A stretch of DNA of 64,000 bases from Bacteroidia bacterium (GTDB lineage: Bacteria; Bacteroidota; Bacteroidia; Chitinophagales; Saprospiraceae): positions 27,033 to 91,032 of the forward strand of contig JAUIKE010000006.1 in assembly GCA_030430845.1 (NCBI GenBank), written 5' to 3'. Below the pieces are notes generated by a model, which saw only the letters and a list, made by a program, of their open reading frames with translations, had not been told where the DNA came from and did no database searches. Positions 1 through 8,860 of the stretch are shown here, in pieces; the stretch's first letter is position 1; the number at the start of each line of letters is the position of its first letter. The position numbers and the translations under genes were made by a program.

Positions 1-746
1 TTCACTCCTTCTTTGAAGGGGCGAAAATCAGTATGAGGTAAGTCCCAACTGTAGTTGCTCAGACAATATAGGATTAGGCCGGCCAGTGCAATCCAGAGTA
101 TGCCTCTTCTAACACCGGCACTCAGAACCTGGTGCATAGACTTGTGGAAGAAAAGGAAAATAAGTGAAGGAACCAGTAGGAAAACATCCTTCATGAAAGA
201 CGTTTTGGGCTCTAATTTGATAAAGTCTCCAAAACAGCCGCAATCCGTCACTTTCATATTGGTATCTACATAGGGGCCCCATTGTCCGAACTGGAAGAAG
301 TTCACGCCTTCCGGTACGTAGCCTGTCAAATAGGTGAAACCAGTCAGGAATGTGAAAAAGGCTACTAGCAGGAAGAAAGCCCAGCTCGTAAACTTAGGCC
401 AGGAGCCCAGCAAAAGCATCAAGCCCAGGATGATCTCAAAAATGATCATGGCTACCGAAAAGCCGATGGCATATTCAGAAAGGGTAGGGAAGATGGGCGC
501 CAGGAAAGACATGGCCGTATCTTCAAAAGTACCCTGAAACTCGGCAAAATATTGCTCCATCTTATAAGCGGTGCCAAGTGGATCCACGGCTTTTACCCAG
601 CCGGAGAAAATGAATAACACCCCGCAAAAGTTTTGAAGCAGACTGACAATCCAGTTGTTCATGTCATCCTTAAAAAAAATGCCAATGAGGACGGTCAGTA
701 AAACGGCAGCGATTGCAACGATCAACACTAAGGTTCCTAATGTCAT
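1..746 (-). CDS. DoxX/BT_3928-like integral membrane protein, 3' end outside the window
   Basis: Reading leftwards from an ATG at 746, an uninterrupted frame runs to the window edge (about 248 residues seen, no stop). The product is strongly hydrophobic, with an N-terminal segment (MTLGTLVLIVAIAAVLLTVL) and several further membrane spans. A central GWVKAVDPLGTAYKMEQYF stretch and a later VTDCGCFGDFIKLEP motif are typical of the BT_3928-type DoxX/MauE-like proteins of Bacteroidota. The CGCFGD motif resembles the cysteine pair of MauE/VKOR-like redox membrane proteins, so a thiol-redox role is possible but inferred. The start ATG overlaps the stop of the upstream DUF1599 gene (ATGA), so the two are almost certainly co-transcribed. 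Confidence 0.8.
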   Translation of the reverse strand, partial: MTLGTLVLIVAIAAVLLTVLIGIFFKDDMNNWIVSLLQNFCGVLFIFSGWVKAVDPLGTAYKMEQYFAEFQGTFEDTAMSFLAPIFPTLSEYAIGFSVAMIIFEIILGLMLLLGSWPKFTSWAFFLLVAFFTFLTGFTYLTGYVPEGVNFFQFGQWGPYVDTNMKVTDCGCFGDFIKLEPKTSFMKDVFLLVPSLIFLFFHKSMHQVLSAGVRRGILWIALAGLILYCLSNYSWDLPHTDFRPFKEGV

Positions 747-1309
747 GCTTCTTCAGATTTAAGTTGTAAACGGTTTTCTTCTATTTTGATTAATGCAAAA
801 ATAGCATAGTTAATGATATCTCTGTAATTGGCATCCATGCCTTCGGAGATCAGGGTTTTTCCCTGATTATCCTCAATTTGTTTGACGCGCAGGAGTTTCA
901 TCAGGATCAGATCCGTGTAGGAACTGATGCGCATATCCCGCCAGGCCTCTCCGTAGTCGTGATTTTTCTGGTCAAGTAGTTGCCGGGTTATGTTTACTTC
1001 CTTGTCATACAACTCTTCGACCTGCCCGGGATCCATTTCGAGCGGAAGCCCCTCAGCGGCCTCCAACTGGATCAGCGCCATAATGGCATAATTGATGATG
1101 CCGACATACTCGGTTTCGACTGAATCATTAATTTTTTGATGCTCCAGTTCTTCGATATTTCTTATACGCTTGGCCTTAATGTATAGCTGATCCGTTAGTG
1201 ACCTGGAACGCAGGATCCGCCAGGCGGTACCATAGTCCTTAGTCTTTTGAATGAAAATATGCTTGCATTTATCAATAGCCTGGTCGAATTGTTGGAGCGT
1301 GTCTTGCAC
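743..1309 (-). CDS. DUF1599 family protein
   Basis: The protein contains two copies of one module, each about 85 residues, with the signatures KDYGTAWRILR...TDQLYIKAKRIR and HDYGEAWRDMR...TDLILMKLLRVKQIE. This is the internal duplication typical of DUF1599; its biochemical function is unknown. The frame stays open upstream to a TTG at 1411, but family members begin just before TLQQFDQAIDKC, the 5' extension overlaps a perfect palindrome (1404-1433), and a TAnnTTTG promoter box lies at 1326-1333. I therefore place the start at GTG 1309 (188 residues); the long form would be 222. The stop overlaps the start of the DoxX-like gene by 4 bp. Confidence 0.8.
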   Translation of the reverse strand: MQDTLQQFDQAIDKCKHIFIQKTKDYGTAWRILRSRSLTDQLYIKAKRIRNIEELEHQKINDSVETEYVGIINYAIMALIQLEAAEGLPLEMDPGQVEELYDKEVNITRQLLDQKNHDYGEAWRDMRISSYTDLILMKLLRVKQIEDNQGKTLISEGMDANYRDIINYAIFALIKIEENRLQLKSEEA

Positions 1310-1325
1310 AATTACAATTTTTTCC

Positions 1326-1333
1326 CAAAGATA
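1326..1333 (-). promoter_or_regulatory. Bacteroidota -7 promoter box (TATCTTTG) for the DUF1599 operon
   Basis: On the minus strand the octamer TATCTTTG matches the Bacteroidota housekeeping sigma consensus TAnnTTTG and lies 16 bases before the proposed GTG start. No good TTG -33 element is seen at 19-21 bases spacing, so this is a motif-only call. Confidence 0.45.
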
Positions 1334-1403
1334 TAAATTACCCTTTCGTTTTTGGCTTATTAGGATGTCAAACTTTGTTAACAAGTCGTGAATGTTGTTT
1401 TTG

Positions 1404-1433
1404 GACTTCAAAAGTCTCGAGACTTTTGAAGTC
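1404..1433. repeat. Perfect 30-bp palindrome, AGTCTCGAGACT core
   Basis: The left arm GACTTCAAAAGTCTC is followed directly by its exact reverse complement with no loop. It sits between the divergent DUF1599 and EamA genes. The core and overall design match the palindromes at 2351-2382 and 50182-50223, making a dispersed family with diverged flanks. Lying upstream of both neighbours, it cannot be a simple transcription terminator for either. Confidence 0.85.
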
Positions 1434-1479
1434 TAAGAAAAAGTCTAATATTGCTGCAGTAATCAAAACACGACCTGAA

Positions 1480-2352
1480 GTGATCTATTTAATCCTATCC
1501 ATATTATGTTCTACAGCCATTGTATTAATCTTTAAGCTATTCCAGCAGTGGAAGGTGCATACTTTCCAGGCCATTGTTTTTAACTATGTGACCTGCGTGA
1601 TTTGTGGCTGGGCCGCTCTTGGAAGGTTTCCTATTGAAGAAGGGTTTTGGCAGACGGTTTGGTTTCCCTGGGCATTGTTCTTAGGTTTTGTGTTCATTAC
1701 CGGTTTTAATATCGTGGCCCTAACTGTTCAGAAGTTTAATGTGACCATGGCGACGGTGATGCAAAAGATGTCCCTGTTGCTGACAGTTGTATTTGCCTTT
1801 GTCTTTTACCAGGAATCCTTCAATGTGCTTAAGGCCGCCGGGGTGGTGACGGCCGTGGCAGCCATATTATTGGTTAATCTTTCAGCAAAGGGGAAGTTGT
1901 TTGAGTGGAATATTTCGCCGCGCTATTGGCTCTTCTTGCCTATTCTGACCTGGTTGGTGAGTGCAACTATTGAGATTGTTTTTTTACATCTGGAAAAGCA
2001 GACAGGGGCGAGCTCAGATATTGGTTTTGTGAGCTTTCTATTCGGAACGGCGGCCGTGCTGGGTGGGATTCCACTGCTGATTGGTTACATCAGAGGCCGG
2101 TTCAAATTTGACTGGAAGAGTTTGGGAGCGGGCGTTTTCCTGGGAATCCCTAATTTTGGCTCGATTTATTTTTTACTTAAGTCGTTGGGTATTGGGTTGG
2201 ATGGTTCGGTCGTTTTTCCGATAAACAATGTTTCGATCATTGCTTTGTCGAGCTTGGCAGCCCTACTATTTTTTAGAGAAAAATTAAATAGATATAATAT
2301 TATTGGGGTGTTGGTCGCTATTTTTTCTATTTTATTGATAGCATTATCCTAG
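1480..2352 (+). CDS. EamA/DMT-family transporter
   Basis: The product is a polytopic membrane protein with about ten hydrophobic helices arranged as two similar halves (first helix around VIYLILSILCSTAIVLIFKL, last around NIIGVLVAIFSILLIALS). This is the layout of EamA drug/metabolite transporters of about 290 residues; the substrate cannot be told. The frame is open from ATG 1375, but that N-terminus is polar, unlike the family, and is encoded across the palindrome at 1404-1433. I prefer GTG 1480, just before the first helix (290 residues). The TAG stop is part of the next palindrome. Confidence 0.8.
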   Translation: MIYLILSILCSTAIVLIFKLFQQWKVHTFQAIVFNYVTCVICGWAALGRFPIEEGFWQTVWFPWALFLGFVFITGFNIVALTVQKFNVTMATVMQKMSLLLTVVFAFVFYQESFNVLKAAGVVTAVAAILLVNLSAKGKLFEWNISPRYWLFLPILTWLVSATIEIVFLHLEKQTGASSDIGFVSFLFGTAAVLGGIPLLIGYIRGRFKFDWKSLGAGVFLGIPNFGSIYFLLKSLGIGLDGSVVFPINNVSIIALSSLAALLFFREKLNRYNIIGVLVAIFSILLIALS

Positions 2353-2382
2353 ACCTCAAAGGTCTCGAGACCTTTGAGGTCT
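2351..2382. repeat. Perfect 32-bp palindrome, AGGTCTCGAGACCT core
   Basis: AGACCTCAAAGGTCTC is followed immediately by its exact reverse complement. It begins inside the stop codon of the EamA gene and precedes yigZ by 18 bases. It is the closest relative of the 42-bp palindrome at 50182-50223, sharing all 32 bases. It may act as a terminator for the EamA transcript, but there is no clean T-tract. Confidence 0.85.
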
Positions 2383-2400
2383 TAAAACAGCAGTTGCTAA

Positions 2401-3054
2401 ATGATTGACCATTACAAAACCATTGCCGGGCCCTCAACAGGCGAGTTTAAGGATCGCGGCAGTAAGTTCTTCGCCTATGCCTTTCCTGTTTTTACCGAAG
2501 CGGAATGGCAGGAAGAATTGGAAAAAATAAAAAAAGAACATTTCAAAGCCCGGCATCATTGTTACGCATACCGCCTTGGTGTCGACCAGAATGACTTCCG
2601 GGCCAATGACGACGGCGAGCCCAGCGGCACTGCCGGCCGGCCCATCCTGGGTCAGATCGATAGCTTCGAACTGACCAATGTGATCGTCATCGTTGTGCGA
2701 TATTTCGGTGGAACCAAACTGGGCACCTCAGGCCTCATCAATGCCTACAAGCTCAGCGCTGCCGCTGCCCTCGAAAATGCAGTGATCGAAGAACGACTCA
2801 TTGAAGACGTCTATAGCCTGGATTTTGATTACCAGCTCATGCCCAATGTGATGAACGCTCTGAAAAAAATGGAACTGAATGTCATAAAACAGGATTTTGG
2901 GAACAAAGGACATATTCAAATCGCTATCCGGCAAAGCGAAGTGGAGTCCACGCTTACTCAACTGAAAGCACTGATCGCCAATGTGCATCTGGAAGAAGTG
3001 GAAGGATTGGAGGAAATTGAAGGATTAGAACTGGACTTATCTTATACAAGGTAA
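2401..3054 (+). CDS. yigZ: YigZ/IMPACT family protein
   Basis: This 217-residue protein has the two family signatures: NDDGEPSGTAGRPIL (about 63-77) and VVRYFGGTKLGTSGLI (about 98-113) in the N-terminal UPF0029/IMPACT domain. The C-terminal part fits the DUF1949 ferredoxin-like domain. Length and motif spacing match E. coli YigZ. The eukaryotic homologue IMPACT affects Gcn2 signalling; the bacterial role is not settled. The ATG is in the usual place, directly before the IDHYKTI start, and 18 bases after a palindrome, so the gene is probably transcribed separately from the EamA gene. Confidence 0.9.
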   Translation: MIDHYKTIAGPSTGEFKDRGSKFFAYAFPVFTEAEWQEELEKIKKEHFKARHHCYAYRLGVDQNDFRANDDGEPSGTAGRPILGQIDSFELTNVIVIVVRYFGGTKLGTSGLINAYKLSAAAALENAVIEERLIEDVYSLDFDYQLMPNVMNALKKMELNVIKQDFGNKGHIQIAIRQSEVESTLTQLKALIANVHLEEVEGLEEIEGLELDLSYTR

Positions 3055-3090
3055 GAAGTTATCCTGGGGCTCGCCCCAGGATAACTTCTT
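3053..3090. terminator. 18-bp perfect stem between convergent genes
   Basis: AAGAAGTTATCCTGGGGC pairs without mismatch with 3073-3090 across a 2-base loop. It lies exactly between the stop of yigZ and the stop of the facing T9SS gene, and its A/T-rich outer ends give a short U-run in both directions, so it probably terminates both transcripts. Confidence 0.75.
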
Positions 3091-3091
3091 G

Positions 3092-3916
3092 TTATTTAGA
3101 AATCACTAATCGTGTGCTGATTCTGGCTGCTCCCTTACTTAAAGAAACAATATACATTCCTTCACTCAACTGCTCTCCCTCGAAAGCAATTCGATTCTGC
3201 CCTTCAAACAATCGCACATTTTGGTGGAGTACCCGCTCTCCTAAAACGTTAAAGGCCTCCAGTGTATATTGCCCGCTTTCCAGACTTTCAATCTGTAACT
3301 CTGCCCGGCCGTTAGTAGGGTTCGGACTGATATTGAAACCATAAATCTCCTCCAGTTCATTTACCCCGGTTGTCATACATTGGGTCGCATCTTCGCCAAA
3401 AACGTAAAGCGAGTAGCTGCCAGGGAATAAAGCCGGGTCCGGAAAGCTGATAGGCAACATTAAGCCAGGTAACCATACGGCGGCCTGAATGGATAGAGGA
3501 TTGTCCCCTACATTGGCAGCATTCGTTGGTGTACCGTATAAAACAATACATCCAATTACCTCTTCTGAAGAGAAGGAGCAATTCGGAGGATTACAAGCAT
3601 AGGAAATCCCATCCGGCAGCCCACCAACGGCTGTATCAACAGGGATGGTTATTGAATCCAAGGCGGCTCTAAGCGTTATGGGACCTACCGGAATAGAAAT
3701 ACTATCGGGGGTTACCACCGTAAAAACAAAGTTAAACGCCTGGTTCAAACAAGCTGAATCCGTAATACCCTGATCCGGAAACATTTCGGATACCGGCAAA
3801 GGATATACACCGGCATCGGCTTCTCTAAGCGTTGTATCCGGCATACAAGCAGGATCCTGAGCTTGTAGCTGAAAAGCAAAAACCATTAAAACACCAAGAA
3901 GTAGAATGTTCTTCAT
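3092..3916 (-). CDS. Secreted protein with T9SS type A sorting domain
   Basis: The 274-residue product starts with a signal peptide (MKNILLLGVLMVFAFQLQAQ). Its last 75 or so residues form a Por-secretion C-terminal sorting domain: NISPNPTNGRAEL, then LEAFNVLGERVL, then LSEGMYIVSL and a basic end. The part between (about 20-190) is Pro- and Cys-containing and not recognised. The family route is Sec export to the periplasm, then T9SS passage across the outer membrane with removal of the sorting domain. Function beyond secretion is unknown. Confidence 0.85.
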   Translation of the reverse strand: MKNILLLGVLMVFAFQLQAQDPACMPDTTLREADAGVYPLPVSEMFPDQGITDSACLNQAFNFVFTVVTPDSISIPVGPITLRAALDSITIPVDTAVGGLPDGISYACNPPNCSFSSEEVIGCIVLYGTPTNAANVGDNPLSIQAAVWLPGLMLPISFPDPALFPGSYSLYVFGEDATQCMTTGVNELEEIYGFNISPNPTNGRAELQIESLESGQYTLEAFNVLGERVLHQNVRLFEGQNRIAFEGEQLSEGMYIVSLSKGAARISTRLVISK

Positions 3917-4088
3917 TTTGGGAAATTTAAAATGAATAAATGTTTTTTGAGAAAATAACTTAAACCATTTCCATTTTTATTCTCCCCCAATATAAAATAT
4001 TTGTCGGAAGTGTAACCAAAAAAATAAAATTTTGATCCCTTTGGGCTGAAACCTTAACAGAAAGCTTATATTTAATCATTCAATAAAT

Positions 4089-4130
4089 GATTGGTAGGTG
4101 TTGGCGGCCGCCCGCCAACACCTACCAATC
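4089..4130. repeat. 19-bp perfect inverted repeat upstream of a TonB receptor gene
   Basis: GATTGGTAGGTGTTGGCGG pairs exactly with 4112-4130 across the loop CCGC. It lies 18 bases before the receptor start codon, inside the expected leader, so it would fold in the 5' UTR rather than at a transcript end. The G/C-rich stem is unlike its A/T-rich surroundings. Confidence 0.8.
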
Positions 4131-4148
4131 TCAAATAGTTTATTGGGC

Positions 4149-6461
4149 ATGAACACAAAAGCGACCCTTCTGTTTTCTTTAATATTTTGTTGCCTTGCTT
4201 TTACTTCCAAGGCTCAGTACTCAGTCATTTCAGGGAATATTACAGATGCTAAAAGTGCAGAACCTCTCATTGGAGCAAGTGTCCGGGTATCGAGTGATAT
4301 CGGCACGATCACCGATGTCAACGGGTATTATGAATTGCGTATGCCTCATGGCGACTATACGGTAGTCATATCTTACGTGGGATATGAGACTATTCGAAAA
4401 AAAATCAGCTTGCTGCCTCCCGGAGAAAGTGTTTTGTTGAATTTCGAGCTCCAAACAGCATCAGAAGTGTTGAACACAGTTACGGTTACTTCAGGGAAAT
4501 ATGAAAAACCCCTGGGAGAAGTCACTGTTTCTTTAGAGGTTTTACAGCCGGGACTGATTGAAAGTAGCAACAAGCAGACCCTCGACCAGGCCATCGAAAA
4601 AATTCCCGGTGTGCAGGTCATCGATGGGCAAGCCAATATCCGAGGTGGCTCAGGCTATTCTTTTGGAGCCGGTAGCCGGGTATTATTATTACAAGATGAT
4701 ATCCCCATTCTGCAGCAAGATGTAGGTTTTCCCAACTGGTTTGATGTGCCAATGGAAAATGTCGCTCAGATTGAAGTAGTAAAGGGAGCTGCTTCAGCCC
4801 TTTACGGTTCGGCGGCTCTGAATGGGATCGTCAACTTCCGAACTGCTTTTGCTAAAGAAAAACCCGAAACTAAGGCTTCCGTTTTTTACACCCACTTTAT
4901 GAATCCGCCGGAAGAGTCGTTGAAATGGTGGGATAAAAGTGCCCCTTACTCGGGCGGCCTAAGCCTGACGCACAAGCAAAAGTTCGATAAATTAGACTTG
5001 GTTCTGGGGGGAGCTTATCAGAATCAACAGCCTCATTTGAAAAATGCGTACCGCAAATTTGGTCGATTCAATTTGAATACCCGATACCGCTTCACCGATC
5101 GCTTGTCGGCGGGCTTGAACGCTAACCTAACCTCAGGGGGCAATAATATTTTCTTTTACTGGATAGGCAGAGATCAGGCCTACGAGGAATTTCCAGGCAC
5201 TAACTCCCGGTCTGATTTTACCCGATATAATATTGATCCTTATATTACGTACTTCGATGGTTCCGGAAACAGGCATAAGCTGATGGGCCGGATCTACAGC
5301 GTCGACAATAAAGTCAGCAGCGGCCGCTCCAATGCTTCTACAACGGCCTATGCAGAATATCAGTTTCAGCGCCAAATAACTGAATGGGAACTTGTGGCGA
5401 CGGCCGGCTTGGTCTATTCTAATACCAAAGGAACGGCTGCACTTTATGGCGATACCACTATGTACTCCCGAAATCTGGCTGCTTATGCCCAATTAGATAA
5501 AAAGTTTTTTGACCGACTTAATCTATCCGTCGGCTTTCGCTTTGAAGAAAACCGGATCGATAACCCGGGCTTTGAGTTGAGTTTCCTGACCGTAGAGCCT
5601 TCTCTGGAACAGGAATCGAATCCCGTCTGGCGTTTTGGAATGAATTACCAGGCGCTTGATTACACCTTTTTGCGGGCTTCTTATGGACAGGGCTATAGAT
5701 TCCCGACTATTGGAGAGAAATTTATTTTTACGGATGTAGGAGGTTTTTCAGTGGTTCCGAACCCAAGTTTACGCTCTGAAACGGCCTGGTCGGCCGAAAT
5801 CGGACTGAAACAAGGCTTTAAGGTGTCCTCCTTCGAGGGCTTTCTGGATATTTCTGCTTTCTGGACCAAATATATGGATATGATGGAGTTTAACCTGCTC
5901 CGGGTCCCTGATCTGAATATTCTGGGTTTTCAATCCATTAATATTGGAGACACCAGGATCAATGGTTATGAAATATCCGTCACTGGTCGCGGTAACTTTT
6001 TTGGCCTGGAAACGCAAATCCTGGCCGGCTATTTGAATATTGATCCCCGCTTCCTTAGTTTTGATCCAAGCCCCCCTCAGGGAGAACCGACCGTCGGGCA
6101 AATCAACGCCAATAATTCTTCTTCAGATGAAGATATTCTTAAGTACCGTTCCAGAGAATCTTTTAAGCTGGATATTCAGTCAAAGTATAAACGCTTCACG
6201 CTTGGCGCGGCTTTCTTTTATGCTAGCCACCAGGAAGCTATTGATGCCATTTTTAATTTGATCATCCCTGGCTTACAGAAATTCAGAGAAGAAAATGATA
6301 CAGGATATCGCTATTTAAATGCCCGCCTGTCTTATCAGGCCAGCGAACAAATAAAAGTGTCGCTCTTGATGAATAATGTGTTTAATACTTTGTATATCCT
6401 AAGACCGGGCCTGATGGAGGCCCCCAGGAATCTGACGATCAGGGTGGATGGAAGTTTTTAA
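4149..6461 (+). CDS. TonB-dependent outer-membrane receptor
   Basis: This 770-residue protein has a signal peptide (MNTKATLLFSLIFCCLAFTSKAQ), a carboxypeptidase-like regulatory domain (about 25-110, GNITDAKSAEPLIGASVRV), a plug domain (about 125-235, IEKIPGVQVIDGQANIRGG and VVKGAASALYGSAALNGIV), and a beta-barrel ending in an aromatic residue (DGSF). Such receptors import chelates or nutrients using TonB-ExbBD energy; the ligand cannot be told. The frame extends upstream to ATG 4098, but that region is the 4089-4130 hairpin and lacks a signal peptide, so the start is ATG 4149. The gene stands alone, with no SusD-like partner. Confidence 0.9.
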   Translation: MNTKATLLFSLIFCCLAFTSKAQYSVISGNITDAKSAEPLIGASVRVSSDIGTITDVNGYYELRMPHGDYTVVISYVGYETIRKKISLLPPGESVLLNFELQTASEVLNTVTVTSGKYEKPLGEVTVSLEVLQPGLIESSNKQTLDQAIEKIPGVQVIDGQANIRGGSGYSFGAGSRVLLLQDDIPILQQDVGFPNWFDVPMENVAQIEVVKGAASALYGSAALNGIVNFRTAFAKEKPETKASVFYTHFMNPPEESLKWWDKSAPYSGGLSLTHKQKFDKLDLVLGGAYQNQQPHLKNAYRKFGRFNLNTRYRFTDRLSAGLNANLTSGGNNIFFYWIGRDQAYEEFPGTNSRSDFTRYNIDPYITYFDGSGNRHKLMGRIYSVDNKVSSGRSNASTTAYAEYQFQRQITEWELVATAGLVYSNTKGTAALYGDTTMYSRNLAAYAQLDKKFFDRLNLSVGFRFEENRIDNPGFELSFLTVEPSLEQESNPVWRFGMNYQALDYTFLRASYGQGYRFPTIGEKFIFTDVGGFSVVPNPSLRSETAWSAEIGLKQGFKVSSFEGFLDISAFWTKYMDMMEFNLLRVPDLNILGFQSINIGDTRINGYEISVTGRGNFFGLETQILAGYLNIDPRFLSFDPSPPQGEPTVGQINANNSSSDEDILKYRSRESFKLDIQSKYKRFTLGAAFFYASHQEAIDAIFNLIIPGLQKFREENDTGYRYLNARLSYQASEQIKVSLLMNNVFNTLYILRPGLMEAPRNLTIRVDGSF

Positions 6462-6469
6462 GTAAGTAA

Positions 6470-6510
6470 GGGGTTGTGTAAAAACGAGGAACGAGTTTTT
6501 ACACAACCCC
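6470..6510. terminator. 16-bp hairpin of the GGGGTTGTGTAAAAA family between convergent genes
   Basis: GGGGTTGTGTAAAAAC pairs exactly with 6495-6510 across a 9-base loop. It separates the convergent ends of the TonB receptor and a T9SS gene, so termination is plausible. The same arm recurs at 14942, 34623 and 59451 and in related form at 31641, which makes it a repeat family rather than an ordinary terminator. Confidence 0.75.
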
Positions 6511-6521
6511 CTTATTATTAT

Positions 6522-7040
6522 CTATTGCTGAACTAAAAACCTCAAGCTCCCTGCCAGTTGCCCTCGGCTATCTACTATCCGAATGAAATAATGGCCTCCC
6601 GGCAGATCATTCAACTCAAACTGTAGACGGCGTTCAATTCCGGGATCGAGATCTACTCCTCTGCGGCTTTTCCACCTTTTTCCCAACACATCAAAGATCT
6701 CAATGTTGTAATTATCCTCCTTTTTGGTAGTAATATCCACATAGATCCGTTCAGAAGCCGGATTGGGAAAAGTGCTTATGGATTCGATGAGGTCCGGCGA
6801 TTGATAGCTGCTTGTAAAGTCTTCCTTCTCAGGTTGTTGAAAGCCTTGGGTTAAAACAAGCGTTTCAGTTGATAGGGTAGTGACCATCACCTCACCTATA
6901 GTAGCAGAGAGTTGGATCTGGTCATTTTTGAAGTCATGCCCCCCGGAGGCGACGACAGAGCGGCTAATCTCCGTCTGTGCCCAGGTTGAGGAAGCTAGGC
7001 ATATGCAAAAAAGAAAGATAAAACTGTATTTTAATATCAT
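6522..7040 (-). CDS. Small secreted protein with T9SS type A sorting domain
   Basis: The 172 residues comprise a signal peptide (MILKYSFIFLFCICLASSTWAQ), a short region of about 60 residues containing SATIGEVMVTTLSTETLVLTQ, and a C-terminal sorting domain (STFPNPASERIYVDI, IEIFDVLGKRW, LNDLPGGHYFIRIVDSRG). The SATIGE...LTQGFQQP stretch before the sorting domain is common in short Bacteroidota T9SS proteins. It contains almost no cargo, so it may be a minimal surface-anchored peptide. It lies 75 bases downstream of the next minus-strand gene. Confidence 0.85.
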   Translation of the reverse strand: MILKYSFIFLFCICLASSTWAQTEISRSVVASGGHDFKNDQIQLSATIGEVMVTTLSTETLVLTQGFQQPEKEDFTSSYQSPDLIESISTFPNPASERIYVDITTKKEDNYNIEIFDVLGKRWKSRRGVDLDPGIERRLQFELNDLPGGHYFIRIVDSRGQLAGSLRFLVQQ

Positions 7041-7115
7041 AATGTTAAAGTTTTTTAGTTTAAAGCAAGATTCATAAATGTAACATAATCAATTTGTTGT
7101 GTGTTTGATCTTGCT

Positions 7116-7931
7116 TTAATAAGTGTATTCAACCACGGCTCCTTTGATGGCCTTGGTACCTGGGGCATCCCAATCGCTGACAAAAACGCGTATTAGGTAA
7201 CCATAAGTGCTATTATCAACTACATGGTCGATATCTATTGAGTCACTGCGCCACCCAGACTCATTGCCCGTGGTGATAATCTCGGTTACCTTAGAGAATA
7301 TTCCACCTATCAGTACTTCTCTTTGCAATTGAATGACCATGTCCTGTTCCGAAGCGTCTTGGAAAAAGACAGTAAATTTAGTCAGCTTTGCTCCATGTGG
7401 CAAAGTGATGGGCGCATCCAGGACATTGGTAGCGGTGCCGCCCTCAACCGTGATCTCCGCACCACCTGCCCCTACAGATGCATACCAGCCATTTACGTTG
7501 GTATTCGGATAAAAAACAGCCCCCGGAACACTGGCGATCCCTTTTCTCGGAGCAGTTGAGAGGGCATAAGGAACACTTAGAAATTGAGAGGTGCCTATAA
7601 CCACCTCGTTAATGCTTACTTGTAAAAAGTAGCTGTCGGAAGCCCAGGCAATGTCTGCAAATACACCGCTGACCACCGTTCCCTGCCCAATGACAGCAGT
7701 AAACAGTCCCTGAGCACTGGTAGTCAAATCATGCGTTTCGGAATAAACCGGCGGGCCGTCTGTAGAACCTGCCAGAATATCAAACTGTACCGCAATGGCC
7801 GTTTCGGCCAGCAGATTTCCGTCACCATCTCTGGCAACGGCCTGGTAATGGATGCCTTGCGGCGTTTGAGCTTGTACTTGTAATAAGGAAAAACAAAATA
7901 GGAAGGTCAGGAAAAGGAAACTTTTCTTCAT
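7116..7931 (-). CDS. Secreted protein of unknown function
   Basis: The 271-residue protein has a signal peptide (MKKSFLFLTFLFCFSLLQVQAQ) followed by TPQGIHYQAVARDGDGNLL and a segment ending FLSVPYALSTA. This beta-rich N-terminal region is seen in many Bacteroidota secreted proteins, where it often precedes collagen-like or tail-fibre-like stalks. The C-terminal half (about 145-271) is predicted beta-rich and not recognised. No T9SS sorting domain is present at the end (GAVVEYTY). It may be co-transcribed with the smaller T9SS gene downstream. Confidence 0.75.
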   Translation of the reverse strand: MKKSFLFLTFLFCFSLLQVQAQTPQGIHYQAVARDGDGNLLAETAIAVQFDILAGSTDGPPVYSETHDLTTSAQGLFTAVIGQGTVVSGVFADIAWASDSYFLQVSINEVVIGTSQFLSVPYALSTAPRKGIASVPGAVFYPNTNVNGWYASVGAGGAEITVEGGTATNVLDAPITLPHGAKLTKFTVFFQDASEQDMVIQLQREVLIGGIFSKVTEIITTGNESGWRSDSIDIDHVVDNSTYGYLIRVFVSDWDAPGTKAIKGAVVEYTY

Positions 7932-7968
7932 GATGTTTTGGTTTTTGGAATTAAAAAAAAAGTAATAT

Positions 7969-8000
7969 AAAAAACAGTGGCCAAATGACCACTGTTTTTT
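7969..8000 (-). terminator. Rho-independent terminator of the DUF4349 gene
   Basis: A 12-bp perfect stem (AAAAAACAGTGG with 7989-8000) around an 8-base loop lies 4 bases past the stop of the minus-strand gene at 8005. Read on the minus strand it ends in a T-run. Confidence 0.8.
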
Positions 8001-8004
8001 AAAG

Positions 8005-8832
8005 CTAATTTTTTGCTTTTTGCCTTCTTCTCCTCACAAACAGGACGATCCCCACAAGAATTAAAAGCGTAAACGGCCAGATCTCAAAGAAAAACACGAT
8101 CACATTGAGGAACACCTGCCAGCCGCCTTTCAAAGCATTGCCGATCCTTTTTCCAAAAGAAGGCCCGGAACTGGTCACCCGCTCGATAGGTTCGTAAAAG
8201 GTCAGGTACAGAGTGCTTTTCCCAACTTGGTTACTCAAATACCGCAGTTGAGCTTCGGTGGATTCAATTTCTTCGGTGACCTTGCGAAGGTTTTCTTCTA
8301 CTTCAAGCACTTCCGTTACATTTTTGGCTTGCTGAAGTAGTTGTTGATAGCGCTCAATTACCGCTCTTTTGGATTCCAATCTGGTTTCCAGATCGATATA
8401 CTGGCGAGTGACATCCTCCGTTTCCACTGCTTTTCGCTCCACATTTCGGGCCAGTTCCGCAACGCGCTCTACGAGCCCGTCCAGGCGTTCCGGCAGCACG
8501 CGGATGGTTATCTCGGTTTGCTTGCGATAGTTAGAAGAGCGATCCTCGCTTCGTTCAATGGTGCCATCGCTAGCTTCCACCAGCTTCAGGATCTCTTCCC
8601 GGGCTTTGTCATAATCGTTGACCTCCATGTCGAGGTAGGCTTTGCGGATGAGCTTGCGTTCGGCGGCCATATCCTCTGATTGGGCTTGCGTCTGGTCCTG
8701 GTCCATTTCCGAGACCATCTTGGCTCTGGAAGATTCTTCCATGTCCATCATGCGCTCTCCGGTGGCTTGATTCCCGGACTGGTTACAGGCCAGCAGGAGG
8801 GTAAGAGAAAATAAAATTAGGATGCGTTTCAT
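8005..8832 (-). CDS. DUF4349 family lipoprotein
   Basis: The 275-residue protein begins with a lipoprotein signal (MKRILILFSLTLLLACNQ, lipobox LLAC). A DUF4349 region follows (about 60-245), with KLIRKAYLDMEVNDYDKAREEI, ITIRVLPERLDGLVERV and a helical coiled-coil segment (about 140-200, YIDLETRLESKRAVIERY). It ends with a transmembrane helix (FEIWPFTLLILVGIVLFV) and a basic tail. The combination of N-terminal lipid and C-terminal helix is usual for this family, whose function is unknown. Confidence 0.85.
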   Translation of the reverse strand: MKRILILFSLTLLLACNQSGNQATGERMMDMEESSRAKMVSEMDQDQTQAQSEDMAAERKLIRKAYLDMEVNDYDKAREEILKLVEASDGTIERSEDRSSNYRKQTEITIRVLPERLDGLVERVAELARNVERKAVETEDVTRQYIDLETRLESKRAVIERYQQLLQQAKNVTEVLEVEENLRKVTEEIESTEAQLRYLSNQVGKSTLYLTFYEPIERVTSSGPSFGKRIGNALKGGWQVFLNVIVFFFEIWPFTLLILVGIVLFVRRRRQKAKN

Positions 8833-8860
8833 TGATTTTTGAGTTTTGATGGTTGATGGT